A stretch of 64,000 bases of DNA from Flavobacterium sp. NRK F7. Lineage in GTDB: Bacteria; Bacteroidota; Bacteroidia; Flavobacteriales; Flavobacteriaceae. The notes beneath the pieces are model-generated. The model saw only the letters and a program-made list of their open reading frames with translations. It made no database searches and was not told the DNA's origin. Location of the stretch: the NCBI RefSeq assembly GCF_024054195.1, contig NZ_JAMXLB010000001.1, positions 3,116,737-3,180,736 on the forward strand, read 5' to 3'. Position numbers and translations under genes: made by a program. Below are positions 55,673-63,417 of the stretch, in pieces (positions within the stretch are counted from its first letter, which is position 1; every line of letters begins with the position of its first letter).

Positions 55673-55722
55673 AGTGGGCGAATTGAAATTACAATTCAAA
55701 AGTGTTAAAAAACCGCCTTACT
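55673..55722 (+). promoter_or_regulatory. Candidate L20 autoregulatory leader structure
   Basis: The gap before rplT can fold as AGT-GGCG (55673-55675, 55677-55680) with CGCC-ACT (55714-55717, 55720-55722), enclosing AATTG (55681-55685) with CAATT (55692-55696) and an A-rich strand (AAAAGTGTTAAAAAA). In E. coli and Bacillus, L20 represses its own operon by binding such leader RNA. Role here is inferred. Confidence 0.4.
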
Positions 55723-55741
55723 ACAAAAAACATTTAAAATT

Positions 55742-56086
55742 ATGCCAAGAGCAAAAAATAGAGTAGCTAGTAGAGCTAGAAGAAAAAGAATATTAAAACA
55801 AGCCAAAGGATTCTTTGGAAGACGTAAAAACGTTTGGACAGTAGCTAAAAACGCGGTAGAAAAAGCAATGGCTTATGCTTACCGTGACAGAAAGCAAAAA
55901 AAGAGAAATTTCCGTGCTTTATGGATTATGCGTATCAACGCAGGTGCAAGATTACACGGAATGAGTTATTCTCAATTCATGGGTAAAATCAAAGCTAACA
56001 ACATCGAATTGAACCGTAAAGTTCTTGCAGATTTAGCGATGAATCACCAAGAAGCTTTTGCAGCTATCGTTAAAAAAATTAAATAA
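55742..56086 (+). CDS. rplT: Ribosomal protein L20
   Basis: 114 residues. The long basic N-terminal extension ([20 protein letters not shown]) followed by [42 protein letters not shown] and [17 protein letters not shown]. An early 50S assembly protein and, in several bacteria, a repressor of its own operon. Last gene before the terminator at 56117. Confidence 0.97.
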   Translation: MPRAKNRVASRARRKRILKQAKGFFGRRKNVWTVAKNAVEKAMAYAYRDRKQKKRNFRALWIMRINAGARLHGMSYSQFMGKIKANNIELNRKVLADLAMNHQEAFAAIVKKIK

Positions 56087-56116
56087 TACGTCAAACCAGT
56101 TTATCTTACTTATATA

Positions 56117-56146
56117 GAAATCCCAATCTTTTGATTGGGATTTTTG
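56117..56146 (+). terminator. Terminator of the thrS-rplT operon
   Basis: AAATCCCAATC (56118-56128) pairs with GATTGGGATTT (56133-56143) over a TTTT loop and runs into T's. Confidence 0.85.
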
Positions 56147-56148
56147 TT

Positions 56149-56156
56149 TATATTTG
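56149..56156 (+). promoter_or_regulatory. -7 element of the lipoprotein gene at 56165
   Basis: TATATTTG (exact TAnnTTTG) lies three bases after the preceding terminator and eight before the ATG, so the mRNA would be leaderless or nearly so. Confidence 0.55.
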
Positions 56157-56164
56157 AATAAAAA

Positions 56165-56917
56165 ATGAAAAAGTTACTTTCAATTTTTCTTTTTCTAATA
56201 CTTTTAATTAGTTGCAAAAAAGAAACTACAACTCCTACTCCTGATAGTTTTACTGAAATCACTATTGATACCATTTCAAACCAAGAAGTTGAAATTACCG
56301 TAAGAGATACGGTTCAGCTTAAAATACCTCAAAAACTATTGACACTTATTCAAAATGAATTTGAAGGAAAAAAAATAGAAATACTTCATGTGGCATTTGG
56401 AAAATTAGACAATGATACTTTAGAGGATGCAGTAGCTATTATACAAGATCAAACAAGCATGAAACCATCAGAAAGTATCTTAGTCTTTAGAAATAATAGT
56501 ACAAATTATACTTTGATGGCTCATAATCGCTCTATTATTACAGAAGAATATTATTTTACGAATGCACATACCAATAGTTCTAAAGAAATAAAAATTGACA
56601 AACAACATATTAAAATTAATTTGTATTGTTATGGACCGTGTGGTAATACCTTTTTAGACTTTATAGTACGTAATGATGATTTAGTACTACATCATTTTTC
56701 CACTTATGATGCAGGTGCTGGAGCGCAAATTGAAAGAGAATATCTAGTAGATAATGATCTTGTGAAAATTAGAATAAACAACACCATGACTGAAGAAATG
56801 GATGTTACCGAAGAAAAATTTCCATTTACCTATAGTAAAGGGATTCGTTTTATCGATTTAAATACAAAAGATCTTTTCAAAGAATTAGGTTCCTTAGAAT
56901 CTAAAATTATACTTTAA
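56165..56917 (+). CDS. Lipoprotein of unknown function
   Basis: 250 residues. The signal MKKLLSIFLFLILLISC has Cys17 as lipid site, and KKETTTPTPDS forms the linker. The body contains VAFGKLDNDTLEDAVAIIQDQ, a repeat-like calcium-loop pattern seen in FG-GAP/VCBS-type proteins, and INLYCYGPCGNTFLDFIVRNDDLVL with two cysteines that could pair. It probably sits in the periplasm. No family recognised. It could share a transcript with rlmF 18 bases downstream. Confidence 0.6.
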   Translation: MKKLLSIFLFLILLISCKKETTTPTPDSFTEITIDTISNQEVEITVRDTVQLKIPQKLLTLIQNEFEGKKIEILHVAFGKLDNDTLEDAVAIIQDQTSMKPSESILVFRNNSTNYTLMAHNRSIITEEYYFTNAHTNSSKEIKIDKQHIKINLYCYGPCGNTFLDFIVRNDDLVLHHFSTYDAGAGAQIEREYLVDNDLVKIRINNTMTEEMDVTEEKFPFTYSKGIRFIDLNTKDLFKELGSLESKIIL

Positions 56918-56935
56918 ATTATTTACAATTTACCA

Positions 56936-57877
56936 TTGGAAACAAAAAAACAATTACATCCTAGAAACAAACATAATAAAGGTTATGTTTTTGAGGAACT
57001 AATAGCCACATATCCTAAATTAAAAGATTATGTTTTTATCAATGCGTATGGAAAGGAAACAATTGACTTTTCGCTTCCTGATGCTGTCAAAGCTTTAAAT
57101 AAAAGTCTTTTATTAACGTATTATAAGGTTCATTTTTGGGATTTCCCAAAAACAAATCTTTGTCCGCCCATTCCTGGCAGAGCAGATTATATTCATTATT
57201 TAGCAGATTTACTAGCAACATCCTATAAAGGAAAAATACCAACTGGCAGAAATATTAAAGGTCTAGATATTGGTGTAGGTGCCAATTGCATTTATCCTAT
57301 CATAGGAAATTCAGAATACGGCTGGCAATTTGTAGGAACAGAAACCGATGTTCCTTCATTAAAATCGTGTGCTCAAATTGTTGAAAAAAATGAGTCTTTA
57401 CAGAAGGATGTTATATTAAGAATACAATCCAACAAAAGAAATATTTTTAAAAATAGCATATTAGAAAATGATCGATTTGATTTTGTAATTTGCAACCCTC
57501 CTTTTCATAATTCGAGAGAAGAAGCAACTAAAGGTACTCGAAGAAAACTAAGAAATCTTGGCAAAGCCAAAGAAGGCAAACCGGTCTTAAATTTTAGTGG
57601 TCAAAATAATGAATTATGGACAGAAGGTGGCGAACTTGCATTTGTTACCAATATGATTTATGAAAGTGCTCATTTTAAGAAACAATGTCTTTGGTTTACT
57701 TCTTTGGTTTCAAAAAAAGAAAATCTAAAGCCTTTTTACAATCATTTGAAAAAAGTAAATGCTCTCGAAGTTAAGACTATTGAAATGGAACAAGGAAATA
57801 AAATAAGTCGTTTTATTGCTTGGACATTTTTAACTGAAGAACAAAGAGAAAATTGGGCGATTATTCTTTGGGAATAA
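56936..57877 (+). CDS. rlmF: 23S rRNA (adenine-1618-N6)-methyltransferase RlmF
   Basis: 313 residues. LHPRNKHNKGYVFEELIATYPKL at the N-terminus is the RlmF hallmark; SAM site LDIGVGANCIYPIIG; catalytic FVICNPPFHNSREEA (NPPF of N6-adenine methylases); late ISRFIAWTF. It methylates A1618 of 23S rRNA. The only start giving the usual N-terminus is a TTG at 56936. Confidence 0.9.
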   Translation: METKKQLHPRNKHNKGYVFEELIATYPKLKDYVFINAYGKETIDFSLPDAVKALNKSLLLTYYKVHFWDFPKTNLCPPIPGRADYIHYLADLLATSYKGKIPTGRNIKGLDIGVGANCIYPIIGNSEYGWQFVGTETDVPSLKSCAQIVEKNESLQKDVILRIQSNKRNIFKNSILENDRFDFVICNPPFHNSREEATKGTRRKLRNLGKAKEGKPVLNFSGQNNELWTEGGELAFVTNMIYESAHFKKQCLWFTSLVSKKENLKPFYNHLKKVNALEVKTIEMEQGNKISRFIAWTFLTEEQRENWAIILWE

Positions 57878-57887
57878 AAAAAGGCTT

Positions 57888-58086
57888 CTAATAATTGAAA
57901 CCTGTTTTGAAAAACTTTCCTCTTACTTTTTTTACTACTTTTTGAGTGGTTGCTCCTTCTTCAGAAGCTATTGCAAAACATATACTCCTGTTTTTAAATT
58001 AGAAATGTTCCAGTATTAGTAATTTCAGATAATTTACTGTTCATCATTTCTCTACCATTCATATTATAAACTTGTAATGAAACATT
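57888..58086 (-). pseudogene. Decayed T9SS type A sorting-domain fragment
   Basis: Minus-strand translation in three frames recovers a sorting-domain C-terminus: VSLQVYNMNGREMMNSKLSE then NTGTF, (shift) NLKTGVYVLQ, (shift) ASEEGATTQKVVKKVRGKFF. These are the strand order and final K-V-V-K-K typical of the type A domain. Two frameshifts and no start show that it is dead. It begins in a different frame right at the stop of the 58085-59356 gene, so it could be the worn-off tail of a T9SS gene deleted from here. Confidence 0.7.
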
Positions 58087-59356
58087 AGGTTTTTTGTTTT
58101 TTCTTTCTTGCAGCAGGAAACAATACATTATTTAAAATCAGTCGGTATCCTGGTGAAGTAGGGTGCAAGTCTAAAACTGTTGGAGCATCTCCCACATGAT
58201 GTTGATAGTCTTCAGGGTCATGTCCTCCATAAAAAGTAAACATTCCCTTTCCTTTTGTTCCATGGATGTATCTAGCTTCTCCATTAATCTTACATTCACC
58301 TAGTACTAAAACATTGGCTTTAACCGTATGCTCAGCAAAAGCAGTTGTTTGTCCCATAAAACCTTTTACAAGTTGGGTATGATTTTGACAAAGCATTGTT
58401 GGAATAGGATCCCATTTTGCTGAAAAATCCATCAAAGTAAAATAATCTTTTTCAAAAGGGACTTTTCTATTATTATTATTTCTGTCTTTAGAAGTGTCAA
58501 TATCTGAAAACTCATATATTGTTGGTTGTCTTTCCAATATAAAATCTTTAAATGCAAAAGCATTATTGTAATCAATTTTGGCTTGATAATTAGATGTACT
58601 GGCATCTCCGTCAAACATTGGTTCGCAAATATCAACACCTTCAGCAGCAAGAGCAATATCAAAAGTTTCAGTTGCAGAACACATCGCAAACATGAATCCT
58701 CCACCTATAACATAGTCGCGAATTTTAATAGCAACAGCTAACTTTTCTTCTGACACTTTGCTGTAACCCATTTTTTTAGCTAAATCTTCCGCTTGTTTTT
58801 TTTGTTCGATATACCAAGGTGCATTACGATACATTCCAAAAAACTTCCCATATTGCCCTGTGAAATCTTCATGATGTAGATGTAACCAGTCATACAAAAC
58901 CAGTTGATCTGTTAGCACCTCTTCATCATAAATTTCTGTATAAGGTATTTCAGCATAAGTTAAGACCATAGTTACTGCATCATCCCATGGTTGTTTCCCT
59001 TTTGGTGTGTATACAGCAATTTTAGGTGCTTTTTCTAAAACTACCGTTTCCATATTTTGAGAAGGACTACTAATTTCTTCTAAGATAGCATTTGCGGCAG
59101 CATCTGATAGTATTTCAAATGTAACTCCTCTTATTTGACATTCTCTTCTAATTGAAGTATCATCTGGTAATAAAAAAGAACCACCACGATAATTTAATAA
59201 CCAACTGGCTTTATAATTTTTATCCAATGCCCAGTAGGTTATACCATAAGCTTTAAGGTGATTTTGCTGACCTTCTGCTTCCATAGGTATTAATATAAAT
59301 GAAGCCTTTGTAGAAAAAGACAACAATAAAAATAGTAAGCAAAAATATTTTTTCAA
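58085..59356 (-). CDS. Secreted protein usually annotated 'asparagine synthetase B'
   Basis: 423 residues with a signal peptide (MKKYFCLLFLLLSFSTKAS). Conserved parts: LKAYGITYWALDKN, WLLNYRGGSFLLPD, KQPWDDAVTMVLTYAEIPYTEIYDEEV, YDWLHLHHEDFTGQYGKF, GGGFMFAMCSATETFDIALAAEGVDICEPMFDGD (a nucleophile-like Cys) and ARYIHGTKGKGMFTFYGGHDPEDYQH. Bacteroidetes genomes carry this exported protein under the name asparagine synthetase B, but it lacks the glutamine-amidotransferase and synthetase domains; the name is historical. The residues suggest a class I amidotransferase-like/DJ-1-like fold. Its true role is unknown. Confidence 0.75.
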   Translation of the reverse strand: MKKYFCLLFLLLSFSTKASFILIPMEAEGQQNHLKAYGITYWALDKNYKASWLLNYRGGSFLLPDDTSIRRECQIRGVTFEILSDAAANAILEEISSPSQNMETVVLEKAPKIAVYTPKGKQPWDDAVTMVLTYAEIPYTEIYDEEVLTDQLVLYDWLHLHHEDFTGQYGKFFGMYRNAPWYIEQKKQAEDLAKKMGYSKVSEEKLAVAIKIRDYVIGGGFMFAMCSATETFDIALAAEGVDICEPMFDGDASTSNYQAKIDYNNAFAFKDFILERQPTIYEFSDIDTSKDRNNNNRKVPFEKDYFTLMDFSAKWDPIPTMLCQNHTQLVKGFMGQTTAFAEHTVKANVLVLGECKINGEARYIHGTKGKGMFTFYGGHDPEDYQHHVGDAPTVLDLHPTSPGYRLILNNVLFPAARKKKQKT

Positions 59357-59458
59357 TTTAAAATAGTTTTTTCAAAGATACTAAATACTATTTGTAAAGA
59401 GGTTAAAAGTATGATAAAACACTATAAAGCAAATCAAAATTAGAGGGTAATACCGTTT

Positions 59459-60142
59459 CTAAATTTTATTGGTTATATTTTTAAGAGTAACGATTTTATT
59501 TTGGATAGCATAGACTACTAAACCAGCAATATTTTTAGATTCTGTCTTTAACAAAAGGTTATTTCTATGTCCATCAACTGTTCTCGGACTAATAAATAAT
59601 TTTTCAGCAATTTCATTCGTACTTAATTGTTCACAAATTAATTCCAGAACCTCTTTCTCTCGAGTAGTTAAATATTCTTCATCGAAGGTGCTTTTTGTCT
59701 TCTTGGTACCAAAAATAAGTCCTTCATGAATAATATTCATAATTAAATCATTGTAATAAAAACCTTTAGAAGCTACTTCATTAATTGTAAAGACCATTTC
59801 TTTGGGAGAAGCATTTTTGATTAAATAAGAAGAAGCTCCTTCTTGAATCATATTAATAATAAATGGCTTTGTGTCGTAACTTGTTAAAGCAATAATTTTG
59901 ACACCTGGAAATTTTTTATGAATCTTCTTAGTGGCTTCTACTCCATTTAACATGGGCATTTTCAAATCCATAAGAATAATATCGGGTAAATTATCTTGGT
60001 TTTCATTCAAATAGGTAACCAATTCTTCCCCATTTGAAGCTTCAAAAACAATTTCAATATTTTTTTCACGTTCCAACATAAATAGAATTCCTTTTCTAAA
60101 AAGAAGTTCATCATCTGTTAGAATAATTTTTATAGTTTTCAT
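59459..60142 (-). CDS. NarL/FixJ-family response regulator
   Basis: 227 residues. The receiver has IILTDDELLFRKG (acidic pair) and IILMDLKMPMLNGVEA (phospho-Asp59), TSYDTKPFIINMIQEGASSYLIKN at the end. The C-terminal LuxR HTH is LTTREKEVLELICEQLSTNEIAEKLFISPRTVDGHR (about 160-195). It is the partner of the HisKA_3 kinase immediately upstream. Confidence 0.93.
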   Translation of the reverse strand: MKTIKIILTDDELLFRKGILFMLEREKNIEIVFEASNGEELVTYLNENQDNLPDIILMDLKMPMLNGVEATKKIHKKFPGVKIIALTSYDTKPFIINMIQEGASSYLIKNASPKEMVFTINEVASKGFYYNDLIMNIIHEGLIFGTKKTKSTFDEEYLTTREKEVLELICEQLSTNEIAEKLFISPRTVDGHRNNLLLKTESKNIAGLVVYAIQNKIVTLKNITNKI

Positions 60143-60202
60143 TTGCAGATAGATTTTAAATTTAGCTTTGTTAAAAGTATGTTTCTTAACAAAATTTGAT
60201 TT

Positions 60203-60991
60203 TTAAAAGTTTAAATGTATTTGTACTCCTTGGTCAATAGCACTATTCATTTTAAAATTTCCATTTAAAAATTCTACTCTACTTTCGATGTTCTTCATTC
60301 CTAATCCTTTTTTAACGGTACTATTTTCTAAATCAAACCCCTTACCGTTATCTGTATATTTTAAAATTCTTTTATTTTTCTTTTTTTCCAATACAATATC
60401 AATTTTTGAAGCATGACCATGTTTAATGGAATTATTTACAAGTTCTTGAATAATTCTAAAAAGGTGCAAATGATTTTTGGTTTCAATTTCATTAAATATT
60501 TCTTGTTGGTATTCGTTTTTATAATTGATGATCAATTCTTTCGATTTTGTATAATTACAACAAAGTTCTTCGATAGCAACATGAATTCCAAATTCTTCAA
60601 ATATAGGAGGCAATAAATCATGTGAAATTCTCCTTGTACTTTCTAATACTTTAGCTGAAACCTCAATTATATTAGAAGTTATTTCATGTATCTCTATTTC
60701 TGATAAACTAGGCGCTGTTAAAAAATGGCTATTTAAAGAAATAATATTAATTTTTGAACTAATATCGTCATGCAAATCTCTTGCTATTCTTTTTCTTTCT
60801 TTTTCTTGAGTAAGTATAGCCGCATTAAGCATTTCCTTTTGATACGTAATCTCTAAATCTTTTTTTTCAATTTCTTTTTGAATAATTTTTTTTCTTGAAT
60901 AATAGAAAAAAACTAAAATGGAAACCGTTAACAAAATGAAAGCGATAAAAGTATAAACTATTGCCAAGACTAGTTCTCTATCATTTATCAT
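60203..60991 (-). CDS. HisKA_3 sensor histidine kinase
   Basis: 262 residues. One membrane helix at about 9-30 and a coiled coil follow, then the HisKA_3 dimerisation helix with the phospho-acceptor in RIARDLHDDISSKINI, and an HATPase domain (ELVNNSIKHGHA; YTDNGKGFDL; GLGMKNIESRVEFLNG). It has no extracellular sensor of its own; it overlaps by 11 bases the seven-helix membrane protein upstream, which may supply the input. Confidence 0.92.
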   Translation of the reverse strand: MINDRELVLAIVYTFIAFILLTVSILVFFYYSRKKIIQKEIEKKDLEITYQKEMLNAAILTQEKERKRIARDLHDDISSKINIISLNSHFLTAPSLSEIEIHEITSNIIEVSAKVLESTRRISHDLLPPIFEEFGIHVAIEELCCNYTKSKELIINYKNEYQQEIFNEIETKNHLHLFRIIQELVNNSIKHGHASKIDIVLEKKKNKRILKYTDNGKGFDLENSTVKKGLGMKNIESRVEFLNGNFKMNSAIDQGVQIHLNF

Positions 60992-61622
60992 AATTTGATT
61001 TTTCTTTATTTAAAAAAATTTCTCTCCATTCTAATAATATAAAAAACTGATACACAATGTATAAAAGTGAATTTAATATCCATACAATTTTGCTAGGAGC
61101 CAAATCCAATCTTGTAATTAAATTACCAGAAATAAACAGTACTGTACTACCAAACAAATATAGTAGTATTCCAGTGTTTAAATAATAATATTTCCTCTTT
61201 TCATTTAAAATATTATAAAAATGAAACATCGAAAAAATGATAATTAAAAAAGAAGTAATAAAAATTTCGAATAAATTAAATTTGACTAGTAAATCATGAT
61301 TAAAATAATATTGAACAGTCAGTGAAATTAAACAAATAGGTACCGAAATTTTAATTACTTTTCTTTGAAAAGTATTATTAATGATTTCTAAATAGAAAAT
61401 ACTTAAAAATATGAATTGAAGAATAAAATAATAATGAGATAAATAAAGATTATTTATAGATTGACTTCTTAAATAAACGGATGTAATTTGTATAATTAAA
61501 ATACATAATAAATACAAAGTAAATACAAGGATTGCTCTAGATATTTTCTTCATTTTTATAAAAAATAAAATAAAGTTAATACCTAGAAGCAAATTCCCTA
61601 TATGTATTAATAAATCTAACAA
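60981..61622 (-). CDS. Seven-helix membrane protein, putative sensor of the kinase
   Basis: 213 residues with seven hydrophobic helices and short loops. No named family or catalytic residues. It overlaps the kinase gene by 11 bases and is two bases after the 118-residue gene, so it is translated together with the kinase. Because the kinase has only one helix and no periplasmic domain, this protein is a reasonable candidate for the signal-detecting partner, which is inference. Confidence 0.6.
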   Translation of the reverse strand: MLDLLIHIGNLLLGINFILFFIKMKKISRAILVFTLYLLCILIIQITSVYLRSQSINNLYLSHYYFILQFIFLSIFYLEIINNTFQRKVIKISVPICLISLTVQYYFNHDLLVKFNLFEIFITSFLIIIFSMFHFYNILNEKRKYYYLNTGILLYLFGSTVLFISGNLITRLDLAPSKIVWILNSLLYIVYQFFILLEWREIFLNKEKSNYDK

Positions 61623-61624
61623 AA

Positions 61625-61981
61625 TTATTTTGCAGAATTAATAAATGGAGCAGTTGTATTACATGTATTTGGACATGGGCTTGTAAAATCATAAATATAA
61701 TAACCATTTTCGTAGTCAATCATATCATTTTGATTACTATCAACTCCTACAACCATCATATGAGGTTCTAAAGTTCCATCCGTTTTTTGTTCAAGACCTA
61801 AATAGCCTCTAATGTGATAGGTTTTATCATCACTAATAATTCCTTGTACATCTTCTGCTGGAATTAAAAAAGCTTTTAATGCATTCTTAGATAAGAAACT
61901 TGCCCCTTGATTGTTCCAGTTAGAAGCCCATTCTTGAGCGGTTTCTAATGTAATCACGTCTTGTGGTAACTCATTTGCCAT
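61625..61981 (-). CDS. Conserved cytoplasmic protein of 118 residues
   Basis: MANELPQDVITLETAQEWASNW, FLIPAEDVQGII, HIRGYLGLEQKTDG and HMMVVGVDSNQNDMIDYENGYYIYDFTSPCPNTCN. The closing CPNTC could bind a metal or form a disulfide. I recognise this as a Bacteroidetes protein type without known function. It leads the four-gene operon that contains the membrane protein, kinase and response regulator, behind its own promoter, and may be an input or target of that pathway. Confidence 0.6.
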   Translation of the reverse strand: MANELPQDVITLETAQEWASNWNNQGASFLSKNALKAFLIPAEDVQGIISDDKTYHIRGYLGLEQKTDGTLEPHMMVVGVDSNQNDMIDYENGYYIYDFTSPCPNTCNTTAPFINSAK

Positions 61982-62012
61982 AATAAAAAATTTTAAGTTA
62001 TTTGTTTAAAGA

Positions 62013-62020
62013 CAAATTTA
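62013..62020 (-). promoter_or_regulatory. -7 element of the 118-aa/kinase operon
   Basis: The minus strand reads TAAATTTG (exact TAnnTTTG), 31 bases before the start at 61981. Confidence 0.55.
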
Positions 62021-62199
62021 GAATTAAAAAGTTATAAATAATTACCTAAATCACAAAACAGGTATTTTTACGGGTATAGGGTTTACAAGAATGCTATAAT
62101 TTAGCAAAGTGTTAAGAAAATGAATTTTTGTAAGTATAAACCTATTCAAATTTTGATTACTTTAGTAAAAATATTATTAACTATTAAATTTTTACAATT

Positions 62200-62754
62200 A
62201 TGTCAACAGAACCTTTTATTGGAGAAATCAAAATTTTCGGATTTAATTTTGCACCTCAGAGTTATCAATTATGCATGGGTCAAATCTTGTCAATCGCTCA
62301 AAACACTGCTTTGTTTTCTTTAATGGGAACTACTTATGGAGGTAACGGGCAAACCACTTTCGCTTTACCCGATTTAAGAGGAAGAATGCCAATTGGTCAA
62401 GGCCAAGGACCTGGTTTACCAAATTATACTATGGGGCAATTATCCGGAACAACGAATGTGACGCTTTTAACATCAAATATTCCAGCACACGTGCATACTT
62501 TAAATTCTATGCAAGTAAAAATTAAAGCAGCCACTAATTTAGCTGAAGAACAAAATCCTAATGGAAATTTTCCAGCAGTAACAGCAATAGATTCTTATAG
62601 TCCAGTTTCCACAGCAAATGTGTTCATGGGTGGAACACAAGTATCAGGAACAACAGATATAACTGGTTCTAATATTCCAGTAAATATTCAAAATCCATAC
62701 TTAACTATTAATTATTCTATTGCTATATACGGAATTTTCCCTAGCAGGAATTAA
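62200..62754 (+). CDS. Phage tail-collar-domain (MdpB/microcystin-dependent-type) protein, first copy
   Basis: 184 residues. The collar domain starts at once: MSTEPFIGEIKIFGFNFAP, QILSIAQNTALFSLMGTTYGGNGQTTFALPDLRGRMPIGQG, then GTTNVTLLTSNIPAHVHTL. C-terminal NYSIAIYGIFPSRN is the family end. The fold is shared with phage short-tail-fibre collars, but no other phage gene lies nearby. Similar proteins occur in small clusters in Bacteroidetes and Cyanobacteria with unknown roles. A tandem paralogue follows. Confidence 0.88.
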   Translation: MSTEPFIGEIKIFGFNFAPQSYQLCMGQILSIAQNTALFSLMGTTYGGNGQTTFALPDLRGRMPIGQGQGPGLPNYTMGQLSGTTNVTLLTSNIPAHVHTLNSMQVKIKAATNLAEEQNPNGNFPAVTAIDSYSPVSTANVFMGGTQVSGTTDITGSNIPVNIQNPYLTINYSIAIYGIFPSRN

Positions 62755-62787
62755 TTCAATTGAGTATAACTTTAAAATATAAATATT

Positions 62788-63342
62788 ATGTCTACAGAAC
62801 CTTTCATAGGAGAAATTAAAATTTTTGGATTTTATTTTGCACCTAGAGGATACATGCTTTGCGCTGGTCAAATCCTTTCAATCGCTCAAAACACAGCTTT
62901 ATTTTCATTAATTGGTACAACCTATGGAGGTAATGGACAAACCACTTTTGCTCTTCCAGATTTACAAGGTAGAATGCCTATTGGACAAGGACAAGGGCCT
63001 GGTCTACCTGATTATTCAATTGGTGAAAGGAGCGGACATAATACAGTGACTCTTATATCATCTAATCTTCCTGCTCACATGCATACTTTAACCAATGTAA
63101 ATGTTAAAATTCAAGCAAGTTCAGGATTAGGTGAAGAACAATCTCCAAGCGGAAATTATCCTGCAGTAACTGGATCAGATTCTTACAGCCCAGTTGCTTC
63201 TCCAAATATTTTTATGGGAGGAACACAAGTATCTGGCACAACGGATATAACTGGTTCTAATATTCCTTTTAGTATCATGAATCCTTATTTAACGATAAAT
63301 TATTCAATTGCAACCGTAGGAATTTTTCCAAGTAGAAACTAA
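62788..63342 (+). CDS. Phage tail-collar-domain (MdpB-type) protein, second copy
   Basis: 184 residues, the same length as its upstream neighbour with which it aligns end to end (MSTEPFIGEIKIFGFYFAPRGYMLCAGQ; GMPIGQGQGPGLPDYSIG-type; SGTTDITGSNIPFSIMNPYL). The collar core and the terminal IATVGIFPSRN are intact. It probably forms trimers or co-assembles with the first copy. Thirty-three bases separate the two. Confidence 0.88.
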   Translation: MSTEPFIGEIKIFGFYFAPRGYMLCAGQILSIAQNTALFSLIGTTYGGNGQTTFALPDLQGRMPIGQGQGPGLPDYSIGERSGHNTVTLISSNLPAHMHTLTNVNVKIQASSGLGEEQSPSGNYPAVTGSDSYSPVASPNIFMGGTQVSGTTDITGSNIPFSIMNPYLTINYSIATVGIFPSRN

Positions 63343-63365
63343 ATCAAATATAAATTTTAAAAAAT

Positions 63366-63400
63366 AAAGGAAACATTATTAAGATTATGATGTTTCCTTT
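63366..63400. terminator. Hairpin after the collar genes
   Basis: AAAGGAAACAT (63366-63376) pairs exactly with ATGTTTCCTTT (63390-63400) across 13 bases. There is no strong T-run on the + side, so partial read-through into the next gene (18 bases on) is likely. Confidence 0.55.
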
Positions 63401-63417
63401 ATAAATATAAGAACAAA

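Noticed and set aside
62120..62323. ORF of 67 codons overlapping the first collar gene
   Set aside because: Runs into the start of the clearly real collar gene in another frame and has no similarity to anything.
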